64,000 nt of DNA from an uncultured Pirellulaceae bacterium (GCA_938084685.1 CALKGE010000001.1:1-64000); one strand, 5' to 3'; positions 21,338 through 30,784 are shown, counted from the first letter of the stretch. The notes: generated from the sequence alone by a model not told the origin. Translations and numbers: made by a program.

Positions 21338-22195
21338 ATGGGTATTCGACATTACAAGCCGACAACACCAGGACGACGTGGTGCGACTGTTAGTGACTTC
21401 AAGGATCTGACACCGGGATACGAAGTAGAGAAATCTCTGCTGCGTCCTGTCAACAAAACTGGGGGTCGTAACAACCAGGGCAAGATTACTGCTCATCATC
21501 GTGGCGGTGGTCACAAGCGTCGTTATCGCGTGATTGACTTCAAGCGGTACAAGGATGGCATTGAGGCACGGGTAGATTCGATTCAGTACGATCCTAACCG
21601 TAGTGCTCGCATTGCCTTGCTGAAATACGCGGACGGAGAAAAGCGGTATATGATCGCTCCGGAGGGACTGGCGGCAGGCATGACTGTTATCAGTGGTGAT
21701 GCGGTTGAGCCCAAAGTGGGTAACTGCATGCAGCTGAAGAACATTCCTACGGGCATGACAGTTCACAACATCGAATTGTATCCGGGGCGGGGTGCTACCA
21801 TGTGCCGCAGTGCTGGAACGAGTGCTGTGCTGATGGCTCGGGAAGGTACCTGGGCTCAGTTGTCACTGCCAAGTGGTGAAATTCGCCGAGTGCCTATTAA
21901 ATGCCGAGCGGTCATTGGCAAAGTGGGCAATACGGATCATAACGCGATTGTGCTGGGTAAAGCAGGGCGAAAGCGTTGGTTAGGTCGTCGTCCTCATGTT
22001 CGTGGTACGGCCATGAACCCGATCGATCACCCGCACGGTGGTGGTGAAGGTCGCACCAAGGGTGGACGTCATCCTGTGAGCCCAACCGGGGTTCCTGCCA
22101 AGGGTGGTTCCACTCGTAAGCGTCGTAAACCGTCGAATGCCTCGATCGTGCGTCGTCGTCGTTCCCGTCGTTACGGTCAACTGAAACTGAAATAG
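21338..22195 (+). CDS. rplB: 50S ribosomal protein L2
   Basis: L2 is the most conserved large-subunit protein and is needed for subunit association and peptidyl transfer. Seen are [20 protein letters not shown], the [19 protein letters not shown] motif, [14 protein letters not shown], and the catalytically implicated HPHGGGEGR loop with its invariant His. The C-terminus is Lys/Arg-rich ([19 protein letters not shown]). Its 285 residues are slightly above E. coli (273). Confidence 0.99.
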   Translation: MGIRHYKPTTPGRRGATVSDFKDLTPGYEVEKSLLRPVNKTGGRNNQGKITAHHRGGGHKRRYRVIDFKRYKDGIEARVDSIQYDPNRSARIALLKYADGEKRYMIAPEGLAAGMTVISGDAVEPKVGNCMQLKNIPTGMTVHNIELYPGRGATMCRSAGTSAVLMAREGTWAQLSLPSGEIRRVPIKCRAVIGKVGNTDHNAIVLGKAGRKRWLGRRPHVRGTAMNPIDHPHGGGEGRTKGGRHPVSPTGVPAKGGSTRKRRKPSNASIVRRRRSRRYGQLKLK

Positions 22196-22234
22196 TACTC
22201 GTTGTAGTATTTAACAAACCATAGAAGGTCAACC

Positions 22235-22492
22235 ATGAGTAGATCTCTGAAAAAAGGTCCTTTTGTCGATTTTAAGACGTTTCGCAAAGTCGAGCGTCAG
22301 GTTGAGGAAGGCATAAACAAACCAATCAAAACCTGGGCTCGTGCCTGCACGATTGTACCAGAGTTTGTGGGTTTCACTTTTTTGGTCCATAACGGCCGCC
22401 AGCATGTAGAAGTTCATATCACTGAAGATATGGTCGGACACAAGCTGGGTGAATTCGCTCCGACGCGAACATTCAAAGGCCACAAGGACTGA
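22235..22492 (+). CDS. rpsS: 30S ribosomal protein S19
   Basis: S19 is a 30S head protein near the A-site finger contact. [18 protein letters not shown] and the C-terminal [17 protein letters not shown] are family signatures. Its 85 residues are slightly short of the usual 92. The internal stretch [19 protein letters not shown] replaces the common IVPDMVGHTIAVHNGKQH form but remains clearly homologous. Confidence 0.98.
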   Translation: MSRSLKKGPFVDFKTFRKVERQVEEGINKPIKTWARACTIVPEFVGFTFLVHNGRQHVEVHITEDMVGHKLGEFAPTRTFKGHKD

Positions 22493-22537
22493 GTGACAGG
22501 TAAGTAAATTTAACCGATTAGTAGAGGGAACAGGCCC

Positions 22538-22915
22538 ATGGCAGGCAAACAGTTCCAGGCAAATCATCGATACGCACGTATTAGTGCTCGCAAAGTTCGT
22601 CCTCTGGCCGATTTGGTTCGGGGTAAAAACGTGGTGGATGCGTTGAGTATCCTTGAATACCAGCCTCAGCGGGGAGCATACCTGTTGAAGAAGGTGATCG
22701 AGAGTGCATTGGGAAATGCAATGGACCCTGATCAATCTTCTGATTCTTCAATGGTACGTCCCGAGGATCTGGTGATTTCCGAAGTGCGAGTTGACGGTGG
22801 TCCGATGTTCAAACGGATGCGACCCCGAGCTCGTGGGATGGCATTTGTTATCAAGAAACGAACATCTCACATCCGAGTCGTACTCGGAAGTGACTCGGAA
22901 GTGACTCGGAAGTAA
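22538..22915 (+). CDS. rplV: 50S ribosomal protein L22
   Basis: L22 contacts all domains of 23S rRNA and extends a hairpin into the exit tunnel. Conserved portions are RYARISARKVRPLADLVRGKNV, EVRVDGGPMFKRMRPRARG (hairpin tip and the MRPRARG tract), and KRTSHIRVVL. It has 125 residues. The last 12 or so residues (SDSEVTRK and nearby) are encoded by an exact 11-nt tandem repeat that runs into the stop codon, so this C-terminus seems recently generated. rpsC follows after 99 nt. Confidence 0.97.
   Translation: MAGKQFQANHRYARISARKVRPLADLVRGKNVVDALSILEYQPQRGAYLLKKVIESALGNAMDPDQSSDSSMVRPEDLVISEVRVDGGPMFKRMRPRARGMAFVIKKRTSHIRVVLGSDSEVTRK
22882..22913 (+). repeat. 11-nt tandem repeat at the 3' end of rplV
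   Basis: ACTCGGAAGTG occurs exactly at 22882-22892 and 22893-22903, and a third copy of ten bases (22904-22913) runs into the TAA stop. Because 11 is not a multiple of three, each unit is read in a different frame, giving the SDSEVTRK tail. Confidence 0.93.
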
Positions 22916-23014
22916 AGAGTAAGTAATACAAAGCAAGGGAGGTTTGTTTCGGTCCGCCAGTGGTGGTGGAAATTCCGGGCAGCCTTGAGAAACCCCAGAG
23001 AGTAGTAAAAAACT

Positions 23015-23728
23015 ATGGGTCAAAAAGTAAATCCTATCGGCTTCAGGACAGGTGTGGTTCAGGGTTGGAAGAGTCGCTGGTACGCTTCCAAACAGGAATT
23101 TGCCGGCCTGCTTCTGGAAGACAAGAAGATCCGCGAGTTTATCAAAGATCATCCGAAGCGACCTCAGTACCGTAACGCCGGTATTGATCGCATCGAAATC
23201 GAGCGTACTCGGGATGAAGTCAAGGTCATCCTGCATGTCGCTCGGCCTGGTCTGATCATTGGTAAGAAGGGTCAGGAAGTTGAGCTGCTGCAGGAAGAGT
23301 TGCAGAATCTGGTTGGACGTCGAATCAATCTGAAGATTGAAGAGATTTCCCGCCCGGAGCTTCAGGCTCAACTTGTTGCCGAAGACATTGCTGGTCAGCT
23401 TTCGCGTCGAGCAAGTTTCCGTCGAACGATGAAGCGTTCCATGGAACAGACGATGGACGCTGGTGCCAAAGGGATCAAGATCCAGTTGGCTGGCCGATTA
23501 GGTGGAGCTGAAATGGCTCGCCGCGAAAAACAAATCACCGGATCGATTCCGCTGAGTACTTTGTCTGCCAAGATTGATTACGGTTTTGCCGAATCATGGA
23601 CAGCTCAGGGTCACATCGGAGTTCAGGTCTGGATTAATCAAGGTAAATATCAGGGAGACAGTTCCGATGGCGCTAATGCCGAGACGGATAAAGCATCGAA
23701 AGGTGCAAAGAGGCCGAATAAAGGGTAA
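23015..23728 (+). CDS. rpsC: 30S ribosomal protein S3
   Basis: S3 lines the mRNA entry tunnel and shows helicase-like function with S4 and S5. Seen are MGQKVNPIGFRTGV, the KH-domain GXXG loop (LIIGKKGQEVELL), and the C-domain with GAKGIKIQLAGRLGGAEMAR. It has 237 residues. Its C-terminal 20 or so residues ([17 protein letters not shown]...) are polar, low in conservation and overlap the start of rplP in another frame. Confidence 0.98.
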   Translation: MGQKVNPIGFRTGVVQGWKSRWYASKQEFAGLLLEDKKIREFIKDHPKRPQYRNAGIDRIEIERTRDEVKVILHVARPGLIIGKKGQEVELLQEELQNLVGRRINLKIEEISRPELQAQLVAEDIAGQLSRRASFRRTMKRSMEQTMDAGAKGIKIQLAGRLGGAEMARREKQITGSIPLSTLSAKIDYGFAESWTAQGHIGVQVWINQGKYQGDSSDGANAETDKASKGAKRPNKG

Positions 23729-24095
23729 CGCGACTCGTGGAAACAAGGTCGTATTCGGAGAATATGGCCTCCAAGCGTTACAAGCCGGCTGGATTAAAGC
23801 TCAAACCATTGAAGCGGGACGTGTTGCTGCTCAGCAGTACATCCGTGGCGGTGGCGGTAAGCTCTACGTACGTATGTTCCCTCACCGTTCGATTACCTCC
23901 ACCCCTTTGGAAACTCGAATGGGTAAAGGTAAAGGGGAACCCGAAGCATGGGTAGCTACGGTCAAGCCAGGCACCATTCTTTATGAATTGGGTAATGTCA
24001 GTGAGCAGCAGGCTCGAGTCTGTTTTGCTCGTTTGGCTCACAAGTTGCCAGTCAAAGTACGTTTTGTAAAGACGCGTCCTGAATTGGGTGCATAG
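23667..24095 (+). CDS. rplP: 50S ribosomal protein L16
   Basis: L16 helps position A-site tRNA and is essential for peptidyl transfer. [20 protein letters not shown], the FGEYGLQAL segment, and the invariant [19 protein letters not shown] are diagnostic. The frame stays open upstream to 23574, but ATG 23667 has GGGAG 9 nt upstream and gives family length (142 residues). The start lies 62 nt inside rpsC, an unusually long overlap for neighbouring ribosomal protein genes. Confidence 0.95.
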   Translation: MALMPRRIKHRKVQRGRIKGNATRGNKVVFGEYGLQALQAGWIKAQTIEAGRVAAQQYIRGGGGKLYVRMFPHRSITSTPLETRMGKGKGEPEAWVATVKPGTILYELGNVSEQQARVCFARLAHKLPVKVRFVKTRPELGA

Positions 24096-24164
24096 TAAAC
24101 CAAATAGTATCTTTCGCAGCATTTCCCCACGAGTGCACCGGCGGAAGAGGAGAATAAAAAAGAG

Positions 24165-24383
24165 ATGAAGGCTCAAGAACTTCGAGACATGACAAACGAG
24201 GATTTACAGCAAACTCTTGCTGATACCTCCAAGCGATTGTTTGAACTGCGAGTTCAGGCTCAGGCCGAGCGTTTAGATGCTCCTTCTGAGATCCGCCGTA
24301 ACCGTCGGTTGATTGCCCGCATTAAAACCATACAGGCTCAGCGAGAGGCAGACCAGCCAGCAGAAGCTGACGATGCCGAGTAA
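24165..24383 (+). CDS. rpmC: 50S ribosomal protein L29
   Basis: L29 is a small helical hairpin protein near the tunnel exit. MKAQELRDMTNEDLQQTLAD, LFELRVQAQ and RRNRRLIARIKTI match the family. Its 72 residues include a short acidic end (ADQPAEADDAE). A GAGGAG sequence 13 nt before the ATG serves as a ribosome site. It lies in the conventional L16-L29-S17 order. Confidence 0.97.
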   Translation: MKAQELRDMTNEDLQQTLADTSKRLFELRVQAQAERLDAPSEIRRNRRLIARIKTIQAQREADQPAEADDAE

Positions 24384-24484
24384 TCGTCTGAGAGTTACTC
24401 TGGGAGTTGCGAAAATCAGCCCTCGGGAAAACCAAACCAAGAACACCATTCCAAACAAGTTAGAAAACCAGATTAGAGCGAACC

Positions 24485-24925
24485 ATGCCGAAAAAAGTAG
24501 CCGTTGGCGTAGTGAAAAGTGACAAGATGGACAAGACACGTCGAGTAGAAATTCCTCGTCTGGTCCGTCACCCACTCTATGGCAAGTACGTAAGTAAGCA
24601 GACCGTCTGCTACGTCCATGACGAAGATAATGTATCCAATCAGGGAGACCTGGTGGAGATCATCGAAAGTGTTCGACGCAGCAAGAACAAGCGTTGGGAT
24701 CTGGTCCGGGTCGTGGAAGAGAATACAGAGGTTGATGTGGTGGCACTACGAGCTGCTCAACGTCAGCAACAACTTGATGCCGAACTGACCGGTGTCAGCC
24801 AGGGAGAAGAAGCGGCGCCCGCCGAGCAGGCAGTGGAAGCTCCTGCAGAAGAGGCAGACGCACAGCTGGCTGATGAGGTAACGGAAGAAGCTTCCGAAGA
24901 AGCTACGGACGAGGCTCAGGAGTAA
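24485..24925 (+). CDS. rpsQ: 30S ribosomal protein S17 with acidic C-terminal tail
   Basis: S17 is an OB-fold protein of early 30S assembly. The core (residues 1-80) shows VGVVKSDKMDKTRRVEI, the HPLYGKYVSKQTVCYVHDE segment and GDLVEIIESVRRSKNKRWDLVRVVE. The remaining residues (about 85-146) have no counterpart in E. coli S17 (84 residues): a Gln-rich linker, then Glu/Ala-rich repeats such as EEAPAEQAVEAPAEEAD. The reading frame is uninterrupted, so the tail is genuine coding sequence. Confidence 0.96.
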   Translation: MPKKVAVGVVKSDKMDKTRRVEIPRLVRHPLYGKYVSKQTVCYVHDEDNVSNQGDLVEIIESVRRSKNKRWDLVRVVEENTEVDVVALRAAQRQQQLDAELTGVSQGEEAAPAEQAVEAPAEEADAQLADEVTEEASEEATDEAQE

Positions 24926-25023
24926 AGTAACCAGGAAGGTTAAGCGTTCTGCTTTTTACGAGGTAGAGTTTAGTTTAACCATTACCAGTAACCACAGTTT
25001 CAAATCGAAATTCGTGTAAAGCA

Positions 25024-25392
25024 ATGATTCAACAAGAAACAAGACTGAATGTAGCGGACAACACAGGGGCACGGGAAGTTGCCTGTATCAAGGTGCTTGG
25101 TGGCTCACGCCGTCGAACTGCCGGGCTCGGTGATGTGATCGTCTGCAGTGTGAAAAGTGTCTCTCCGGGTAGTGACGTCAAAAAGAAGTCCATTGTCCGA
25201 GCAGTCATCGTTCGCTGTAAGCAGCCGACACGTCGACCTGACGGAAGCTACATAAAATTTGACAGTAACGCAGTGGTTTTAATCGACAAGGATGGCAACC
25301 CTCGGGGGACTCGTATCTTTGGTGCCGTTGCCCGGGAACTGCGAGACAACAAATATATGAGAATTGTCAGCCTCGCAAATGAGGTGGTGTAA
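25024..25392 (+). CDS. rplN: 50S ribosomal protein L14
   Basis: L14 forms part of intersubunit bridges and binds assembly factor RsfS. The family start [19 protein letters not shown], the [11 protein letters not shown] strand and the C-terminal [27 protein letters not shown] are conserved. It has the exact standard 122 residues. It opens the spc set and ends two nucleotides before the rplX ATG, suggesting translational coupling. Confidence 0.99.
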   Translation: MIQQETRLNVADNTGAREVACIKVLGGSRRRTAGLGDVIVCSVKSVSPGSDVKKKSIVRAVIVRCKQPTRRPDGSYIKFDSNAVVLIDKDGNPRGTRIFGAVARELRDNKYMRIVSLANEVV

Positions 25393-25394
25393 CA

Positions 25395-25718
25395 ATGAGA
25401 ATCAATAAAGATGACCGAGTGCTTGTCATAGCGGGCAAGGACAAAGGACGTACCGGAACTGTACTGACTGTTGATCGCCAGGGCGATCGCGTGACGGTTT
25501 CGGGAGTCAATATCGTGAAAAAAACTGTTCGCCGCAGCCAGCAGCATCCACAGGGTGGAATCATCGACGTCGAGCGTCCGATTCATATCTCGAATGTGAT
25601 GCGAGTGGATGAAGAGAGCGGTGTCGCTCGTCGCCAGACCGTCGAAGGTTCGGGGCGCGAGAAACAACGTGTGTTCAAGCAGCATGATGGACGACCGATC
25701 GGCAGTTCCGATCAGTAG
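25395..25718 (+). CDS. rplX: 50S ribosomal protein L24
   Basis: L24 is a KOW-motif assembly initiator of the 50S subunit. Seen are MRINKDDRVLVIAGKDKGRTG (KOW), NIVKKTVRRSQQHPQGGIIDVERPIHISNV and a short RRQTV-type tail. It has 107 residues. The start ATG is 2 nt after the rplN stop; the GAGG within the rplN end provides the ribosome site. Confidence 0.98.
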   Translation: MRINKDDRVLVIAGKDKGRTGTVLTVDRQGDRVTVSGVNIVKKTVRRSQQHPQGGIIDVERPIHISNVMRVDEESGVARRQTVEGSGREKQRVFKQHDGRPIGSSDQ

Positions 25719-25817
25719 CGGTAACAAGTAAGCCTGCCTGGCAGGTGAGATATAACAAGGAGACTTTCTTCAGCCGATGTAACAACGCGATTCATCGTAC
25801 AGAGAAAGCGAAAAGAA

Positions 25818-26366
25818 ATGAAACCAAGACTTCAGGAAAAGTTCGAAACTGAAATTCGTTCCTCGATGGCTGAAAGCCGCGAGGGTACCAATGTTCACGC
25901 ACTGCCACAATTGCAGAAAATCGTCGTCAACATGGGTGTCGGAAAAGCGATTGATGACAAGAAGTATCTGGAAATGGCTGTTTCAGCACTGACTGAAATA
26001 ACCGGCCAGAAGCCAATCATCACACGTGCTCGCCAATCCATCGCCGGTTTTAAGTTGCGGGAAGGACAGGCGATTGGAGCCAAAGTAACGCTGCGACGTC
26101 AACGGATGTACGAATTCCTGGACCGACTGGTTTCGATTGCTCTGCCCCGAGTTCGTGACTTCCGAGGCATCAGCCGTACGGCGTTTGATGGTAACGGAAA
26201 TTACAGTCTGGGGCTGACCGAGCAGACAGTCTTTCCGGAATTGAACCCGGACAAGTACCTGTTGCCGCAGGGAATGAATATTTCATTTGTAACCTCGGCC
26301 GAAACCAATGAAGACGCTTTGGAACTGCTGCAGAAATTCGGCATGCCGTTCAAAGCTGCTTCGTAA
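25818..26366 (+). CDS. rplE: 50S ribosomal protein L5
   Basis: L5 binds 5S rRNA and contacts P-site tRNA and S13 at the central protuberance. Conserved are LPQLQKIVVNMGVGKAIDD, TGQKPIITRARQSIAGFKLREG, a FLDRLVSIALPRVRDFRG segment and YSLGLTEQTVFPELN. Its 182 residues match the family closely. A 99-nt gap separates it from rplX. Confidence 0.98.
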   Translation: MKPRLQEKFETEIRSSMAESREGTNVHALPQLQKIVVNMGVGKAIDDKKYLEMAVSALTEITGQKPIITRARQSIAGFKLREGQAIGAKVTLRRQRMYEFLDRLVSIALPRVRDFRGISRTAFDGNGNYSLGLTEQTVFPELNPDKYLLPQGMNISFVTSAETNEDALELLQKFGMPFKAAS

Positions 26367-26451
26367 TGTGAACAACGTGATGAATTGCATGGTTTGCAAG
26401 CTATGAAATTCAATCCTGTTTTTAGTCCAGCTTTATGCCAAAGGAAATAAA

Positions 26452-26637
26452 GTGGCCAGTAAATCAAAAATTGCCAAAGCAAACCGAGTACCGAAGTACT
26501 CAAGCCGTAGTGAGCGACGCTGTCAAATCTGCGGCCGACCTCGTTCTGTGTATCGAAAATTTGGAATCTGTCGTATTTGCTTCCGTAAATTGGCAGACCA
26601 AGGTTTGATTCCTGGCGTCCGTAAAGCTAGCTGGTAA
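26452..26637 (+). CDS. rpsN: 30S ribosomal protein S14, zinc-binding type
   Basis: S14 belongs to the 30S head. This is the short C+ form of 61 residues with a complete zinc ribbon: C24-x2-C27 and C40-x2-C43 in [10 protein letters not shown] and GICRICFRK. The end [11 protein letters not shown] is invariant in the family. The start is GTG with AAGGA 6-7 nt upstream. Its position between rplE and rpsH is standard. Confidence 0.98.
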   Translation: MASKSKIAKANRVPKYSSRSERRCQICGRPRSVYRKFGICRICFRKLADQGLIPGVRKASW

Positions 26638-26654
26638 AAGGAACTGATATCACT

Positions 26655-27050
26655 ATGATGACCGACCCTATTGCCGACATGTTAACACGGATTCGAAACT
26701 CCGTACGTGTTGAGCACCCTGTTACCGATATCCCGGCTTCCAAGATTAAACGTGGAGTGGCTGAGGTATTGAAACGAGAAGGTTACATTTGGGACTTCGA
26801 AGAAATCGAAGCCTCTCCCCGTAACATACTTCGCCTTGAACTTAAATACGGCAACAACGGTGATCGCCTGATTCAACACATTAAACGAATCAGCAAGCCT
26901 GGCCGTCGAGTTTATGCCAAAGCGAATGAATTACGGCCTGTTCTCAACGGAATGGGAATCACTGTAATCAGCTCAAGTCAGGGTGTGATCAGTGACCGAG
27001 AAGCGCGAACGCGTGGAATCGGTGGCGAAGTCCTTTGTGAAATCTACTAA
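26655..27050 (+). CDS. rpsH: 30S ribosomal protein S8
   Basis: S8 is a primary binder of the 16S central domain. The family motifs are [22 protein letters not shown]-like [21 protein letters not shown] and the C-terminal [13 protein letters not shown]. It has 131 residues. Two adjacent ATG codons (26655, 26658) could start translation. In enteric bacteria S8 represses the spc operon by binding the L5 region; nothing visible here tests that. Confidence 0.98.
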   Translation: MMTDPIADMLTRIRNSVRVEHPVTDIPASKIKRGVAEVLKREGYIWDFEEIEASPRNILRLELKYGNNGDRLIQHIKRISKPGRRVYAKANELRPVLNGMGITVISSSQGVISDREARTRGIGGEVLCEIY

Positions 27051-27236
27051 GCCGCAGAGGCTGTTTTAGCAGTCCTCCCAGGCGAGTCGATCCCGGCTGA
27101 GTTTTGATGTTCCATCCGACATCAGAACTGGCTCACAAAAGAACACTCGGAATTGATAATCCCGGTTTACATAAGTCCATCATCGAAAACAAAAATAACA
27201 AGTCAGAAGACAACGAGTCAGAATACGAGTTGCCCC

Positions 27237-27779
27237 ATGTCACGTATAGGTAAAAAACCTGTTGAAATCCTTAGTGGCGTCACCGTGAGTGTCGCCGGTG
27301 GTACTGTCAGTGTGGAAGGTCCGGAAGGAAAGCTTACCTACCAGCACCGCCCTGAGATTACAGTGGAAATCAACAGTGAAGACAATACAGTCATTGTAGA
27401 TCGCATCAATAACCAACGCGAATCCCGCGCCTTGCACGGGCTGACCCGAGCTTTGATCAATAACATGATCGTCGGCGTCAAAGAGGGATACGAGAAGCGT
27501 TTGGAAATTGTGGGTGTGGGATACAACGGTCAGATCCAGGGAGACACGCTGAAACTGCGAGTCGGGTACGCCAACGAACTGCAGAAGAAGATCCCTGCCG
27601 GTCTGGATGTTTCCTGCCCGGACAACACGCACATCGTGGTCAAAGGTCCTGACAAACAAAAAGTAGGCCAGTTTGCAGCTGAAGTACGAGCTCTGCGAAA
27701 GCCGGAACCTTACAAGGGAAAGGGGATTCGCTACGAAGGTGAATACATCAAGATCAAACCAGGTAAAGCTGCCACTTAA
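27237..27779 (+). CDS. rplF: 50S ribosomal protein L6
   Basis: L6 sits near the sarcin-ricin loop and factor-binding site. MSRIGKKPVEILSGVTVSV, YEKRLEIVGVGYNGQIQGD and the C-terminal RKPEPYKGKGIRYEGEYIKIKPGK are diagnostic. The frame is open back to 27153, but family alignment sets the start at ATG 27237, giving 180 residues. The preceding 186-nt gap contains repeated weak direct motifs but no gene. Confidence 0.97.
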   Translation: MSRIGKKPVEILSGVTVSVAGGTVSVEGPEGKLTYQHRPEITVEINSEDNTVIVDRINNQRESRALHGLTRALINNMIVGVKEGYEKRLEIVGVGYNGQIQGDTLKLRVGYANELQKKIPAGLDVSCPDNTHIVVKGPDKQKVGQFAAEVRALRKPEPYKGKGIRYEGEYIKIKPGKAAT

Positions 27780-27833
27780 TAGGCCTCGTAAATAATCCAT
27801 TTCAACAGCTCAAAACCCAAAAGGGTCTGAACC

Positions 27834-28202
27834 GTGAATAAAAACAAGTTTCTCAACAAGCAACGTCAACGCCGGTCATTCCATAACCGCAATCGATTGC
27901 GTAGCGATTCCGATGCACCACGCATGTGCGTGACTCGTTCCCACAACAACATTTACTGTCAAATCATCGACGATGAGGCTGGTAAAACAATTGTTGCTGT
28001 TGGAACTCAGAGCAAAGAAGTTCGTGAAAGCATTGGTTACGGTGGTAATGCCGACGCTGCCAGTAAAATCGGAACGGCCGTTGCTGAAAAAGCACTGGCC
28101 GCCGGTATTAAAAAGGTCAAGTTCGATCGTGGTGCCAGCAAGTACCATGGCCGCCTTGCCGCGTTGGCCGATGCTGCTCGGGAAGCTGGGTTAGATTTTT
28201 AA
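27834..28202 (+). CDS. rplR: 50S ribosomal protein L18
   Basis: L18 delivers 5S rRNA to the 50S subunit with L5. Features are a basic N-terminal RQRRSFHNRNRLR stretch, PRMCVTRSHNNIYCQIIDD and the C-terminal FDRGASKYHGRLAALADAAR. Its 122 residues are normal. It starts with GTG at 27834. Confidence 0.98.
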   Translation: MNKNKFLNKQRQRRSFHNRNRLRSDSDAPRMCVTRSHNNIYCQIIDDEAGKTIVAVGTQSKEVRESIGYGGNADAASKIGTAVAEKALAAGIKKVKFDRGASKYHGRLAALADAAREAGLDF

Positions 28203-28272
28203 GATACTACATTGAGGTGATTCTGCTGTCAGGCAGAGCCACCGGTTTCATTTTTTAGGGAGCAGCCGTATC

Positions 28273-28752
28273 GTGGCTACGAACTCTAACAACGAATTCA
28301 TCGATCGCGTCATTAAGATCAAACGTTGCGCCGCCGTTGTCAAAGGTGGTCGACGCTTCAGTTTTGCAGCCATGGTTGTCGTTGGTGACGGTAAGGGCAA
28401 AGTGGGATGGGGCTATGGCAAAGCCAACGAAGTTCCTCCCAGCGTGCAAAAAGCCACCAAACAGGCTCAGAATAGCATGATCAACGTTCCTGTTCAGGAC
28501 GGCACGATCCCCCATCAGATTAACGGGAAATTTGGAGCAGCCAAAGTAACGCTCATTCCGGCCGGTCCCGGTACCGGGATTATCGCTGGAGACGCTGTTC
28601 GCAGCGTCTGTGAAGCGGCTGGAATCTCCAATATCCTGACAAAAAGTTTCGGTACGAATAACCCGGTGACGCTGGTTAAAGCAACCATCGCAGCACTAGG
28701 CAAACTACGTACCAAGGAAGAAGTTCAACGATTGCGAGAGGTTAGTCTCTAA
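28273..28752 (+). CDS. rpsE: 30S ribosomal protein S5
   Basis: S5 contributes to decoding accuracy at the mRNA entry. The dsRBD-like part has [19 protein letters not shown] and [18 protein letters not shown]; the C-domain shows [22 protein letters not shown] and [19 protein letters not shown]. It has 159 residues and starts with GTG. Its TAA overlaps the rplO ATG by one base, and no rpmD lies between them. Confidence 0.98.
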   Translation: MATNSNNEFIDRVIKIKRCAAVVKGGRRFSFAAMVVVGDGKGKVGWGYGKANEVPPSVQKATKQAQNSMINVPVQDGTIPHQINGKFGAAKVTLIPAGPGTGIIAGDAVRSVCEAAGISNILTKSFGTNNPVTLVKATIAALGKLRTKEEVQRLREVSL

Positions 28753-29237
28753 TGAAACTTCACGACATAAATCAAGGTATTCACAAGAATAAGAAACGCC
28801 ATCGCATCGGTCGTGGCCCTGGCAGTGGTTGGGGTAAAACCGCTGGACGAGGGCATAACGGTCAGAAGTCCCGTAGTGGCTGGTCGCAGAAAGCGACCTT
28901 CCAGGGGGGGACGATGCCGATGGTTCGCCGAATCCCAAAACGCGGATTTAACAACCGCTTTGCATTGAATGTTGTCACGGTCAATATCAAAGACCTGGAG
29001 CGAACATTTAATGACGGTGATCAGGTGACACCTGAAACATTGAAAGCTCATTCGCTGGCACAAACCCGGTATGACGTACTCAAGGTTTTAGGCGAAGGCG
29101 AGTTGACCAAGAAGCTGAATGTAGAAGCACACCGCTTCAGCAGTTCAGCCAAAGAAAAGATCGAAGCCGCTGGTGGAACCATCACGATTCTTCCTGGCAA
29201 AGCGCCGGTCGTCAAAAACAAGATGGATGGAACCTAA
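28752..29237 (+). CDS. rplO: 50S ribosomal protein L15
   Basis: L15 is a late-assembly 50S protein. Its Gly/Lys-rich N-terminal arm ([28 protein letters not shown]) and LPKRGF-like IPKRGFNN stretch are clear. It has 161 residues. The ATG overlaps the rpsE stop, so translation is likely coupled. In many bacteria rpmD (L30) lies between these two genes. Confidence 0.97.
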   Translation: MKLHDINQGIHKNKKRHRIGRGPGSGWGKTAGRGHNGQKSRSGWSQKATFQGGTMPMVRRIPKRGFNNRFALNVVTVNIKDLERTFNDGDQVTPETLKAHSLAQTRYDVLKVLGEGELTKKLNVEAHRFSSSAKEKIEAAGGTITILPGKAPVVKNKMDGT

Positions 29238-29340
29238 ACGTACCGCTACCTGGCTACCATGCCCGCCATGGTGAGGATAAGTAAAGAGACCAGCCACCAG
29301 AAAACGGCCTGCCTTTCGTATTAACCCTGGTAACACAAAG

Positions 29341-30711
29341 ATGTTGGAAAAGCTTCGAGTTATATTCACAATCCCGGAACTGAGGAAGAAAGTCCTCATT
29401 ACGCTGATACTGCTCGGTGTTTATCGCATCGGTTACCATATCACGCTGCCCGTGGTAGACCAGAACGCAATCGCTTCCAACGCTGCAGATTCTGGAACAC
29501 TGGGTGGGCTGATTCAGCGAGTTTCGGTCTTTTCGGCCAGTAACCTGCAACAGGCAACCATTTTCGGCCTGGGAATCATGCCTTACATTTCGGCATCCAT
29601 TATCTTCCAGATCCTTGGAAGTTTCGTCCCTTCTATTCAGAGTCTGAAGAAAGAGGGGCAGGCCGGGATGAAGAAGATCAATGACTACACTCGGTATCTC
29701 ACCGTCGTGCTCTGCGTCCTGCAAAGTGCCGTGTACGTCTTTGCCTATCTGGATAACAGTAATCTGATCGCCGATGCCTTTAACGTTGGTACAGAGGATC
29801 AAAAATCACTCAGTTTTGGCTGGAGTATAACCTCCATCATGATCATGACCTGCGGAGCTACCTTCCTGATGTGGCTGGGGGAACAGATCGATGAATATGG
29901 TATCGGCAATGGTATCAGCCTGCTGATCATGGCAGGGATCCTGGCTGCCATGCCTGCCGCCCTGACCGACCTGTTTCAGAACTCGGAATTCACACTCAAG
30001 GGTCTTGGTGGAGACGTCGGTGTGGAAACGATGATATTACTGGCTTGTGTCTTCGTAGCTGTCGTGGTGGGTGTGGTATTCATCACGATTGGCCAACGAC
30101 GAATTCCAACTCAGAGTGCGAAACATGTTCGCGGTCGACGGGTCTTTGGGGGGACACGTCAGTACTTGCCGCTACGAGTAAATCAGGGTGGAGTGATGCC
30201 TATTATCTTCGCTTCCAGTTTACTCATGATCCCCGGAATCCTGTTCAGCTTCCTGGAACAACTTGTTGCAGCCGACGGTACGATGGGCACCATTCTGTCC
30301 GGATTGTCACTCGCGTTTCAACCTGGCTCAGGATTTATGTACAACATGATGTACATCGGAATGATTTACTTCTTCTGCTACTTCTGGACTGCGATTACTT
30401 TCAATCCGAAAGAAATGGCAGATAACCTCAAGGAGTACGGAAGCTTTATTCAGGGTTATCGCCCGGGGAAACGTACTGCGGATTACCTGGAAAAAGTGAT
30501 GGTCCGAATTACCTATGTTGGTGCTGCCTTCCTTTCAGTGGTTGCAATTGTTCCCACACTCGTTGCCAGCTGGTTGAATGTGGATATGCAACTGGCCAGC
30601 TTCTACGGTGGAACTGGGTTGCTGATTGGTGTCAGTGTCGCATTTGATCTGGTGCAGAAGATTGATTCTCACCTGGTCATGACGAGTCACAAAGGACTTT
30701 TAGAATCCTGA
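29341..30711 (+). CDS. secY: Preprotein translocase subunit SecY
   Basis: SecY is the inner-membrane protein-conducting channel. Its 456 residues contain about ten hydrophobic segments. Typical stretches are LGIMPYISASIIFQIL (TM2, with the plug region before it), GIGNGISLLIMAGI, and the cytoplasmic loop RRIPTQSAKHVRGRRVFGG with YLPLRVNQGGVMPIIFASS. The end DSHLVMTSHKGLL is close to the usual form. secE lies in the same supercluster, and adk follows 73 nt downstream as in many bacteria. Confidence 0.98.
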   Translation: MLEKLRVIFTIPELRKKVLITLILLGVYRIGYHITLPVVDQNAIASNAADSGTLGGLIQRVSVFSASNLQQATIFGLGIMPYISASIIFQILGSFVPSIQSLKKEGQAGMKKINDYTRYLTVVLCVLQSAVYVFAYLDNSNLIADAFNVGTEDQKSLSFGWSITSIMIMTCGATFLMWLGEQIDEYGIGNGISLLIMAGILAAMPAALTDLFQNSEFTLKGLGGDVGVETMILLACVFVAVVVGVVFITIGQRRIPTQSAKHVRGRRVFGGTRQYLPLRVNQGGVMPIIFASSLLMIPGILFSFLEQLVAADGTMGTILSGLSLAFQPGSGFMYNMMYIGMIYFFCYFWTAITFNPKEMADNLKEYGSFIQGYRPGKRTADYLEKVMVRITYVGAAFLSVVAIVPTLVASWLNVDMQLASFYGGTGLLIGVSVAFDLVQKIDSHLVMTSHKGLLES

Positions 30712-30784
30712 TGATGCTCCATGCATTAGAAGAAGTCGTCACTATAGTCCTTCCCTTTGAAATAGCAACCAGGAGAAAGAACGG

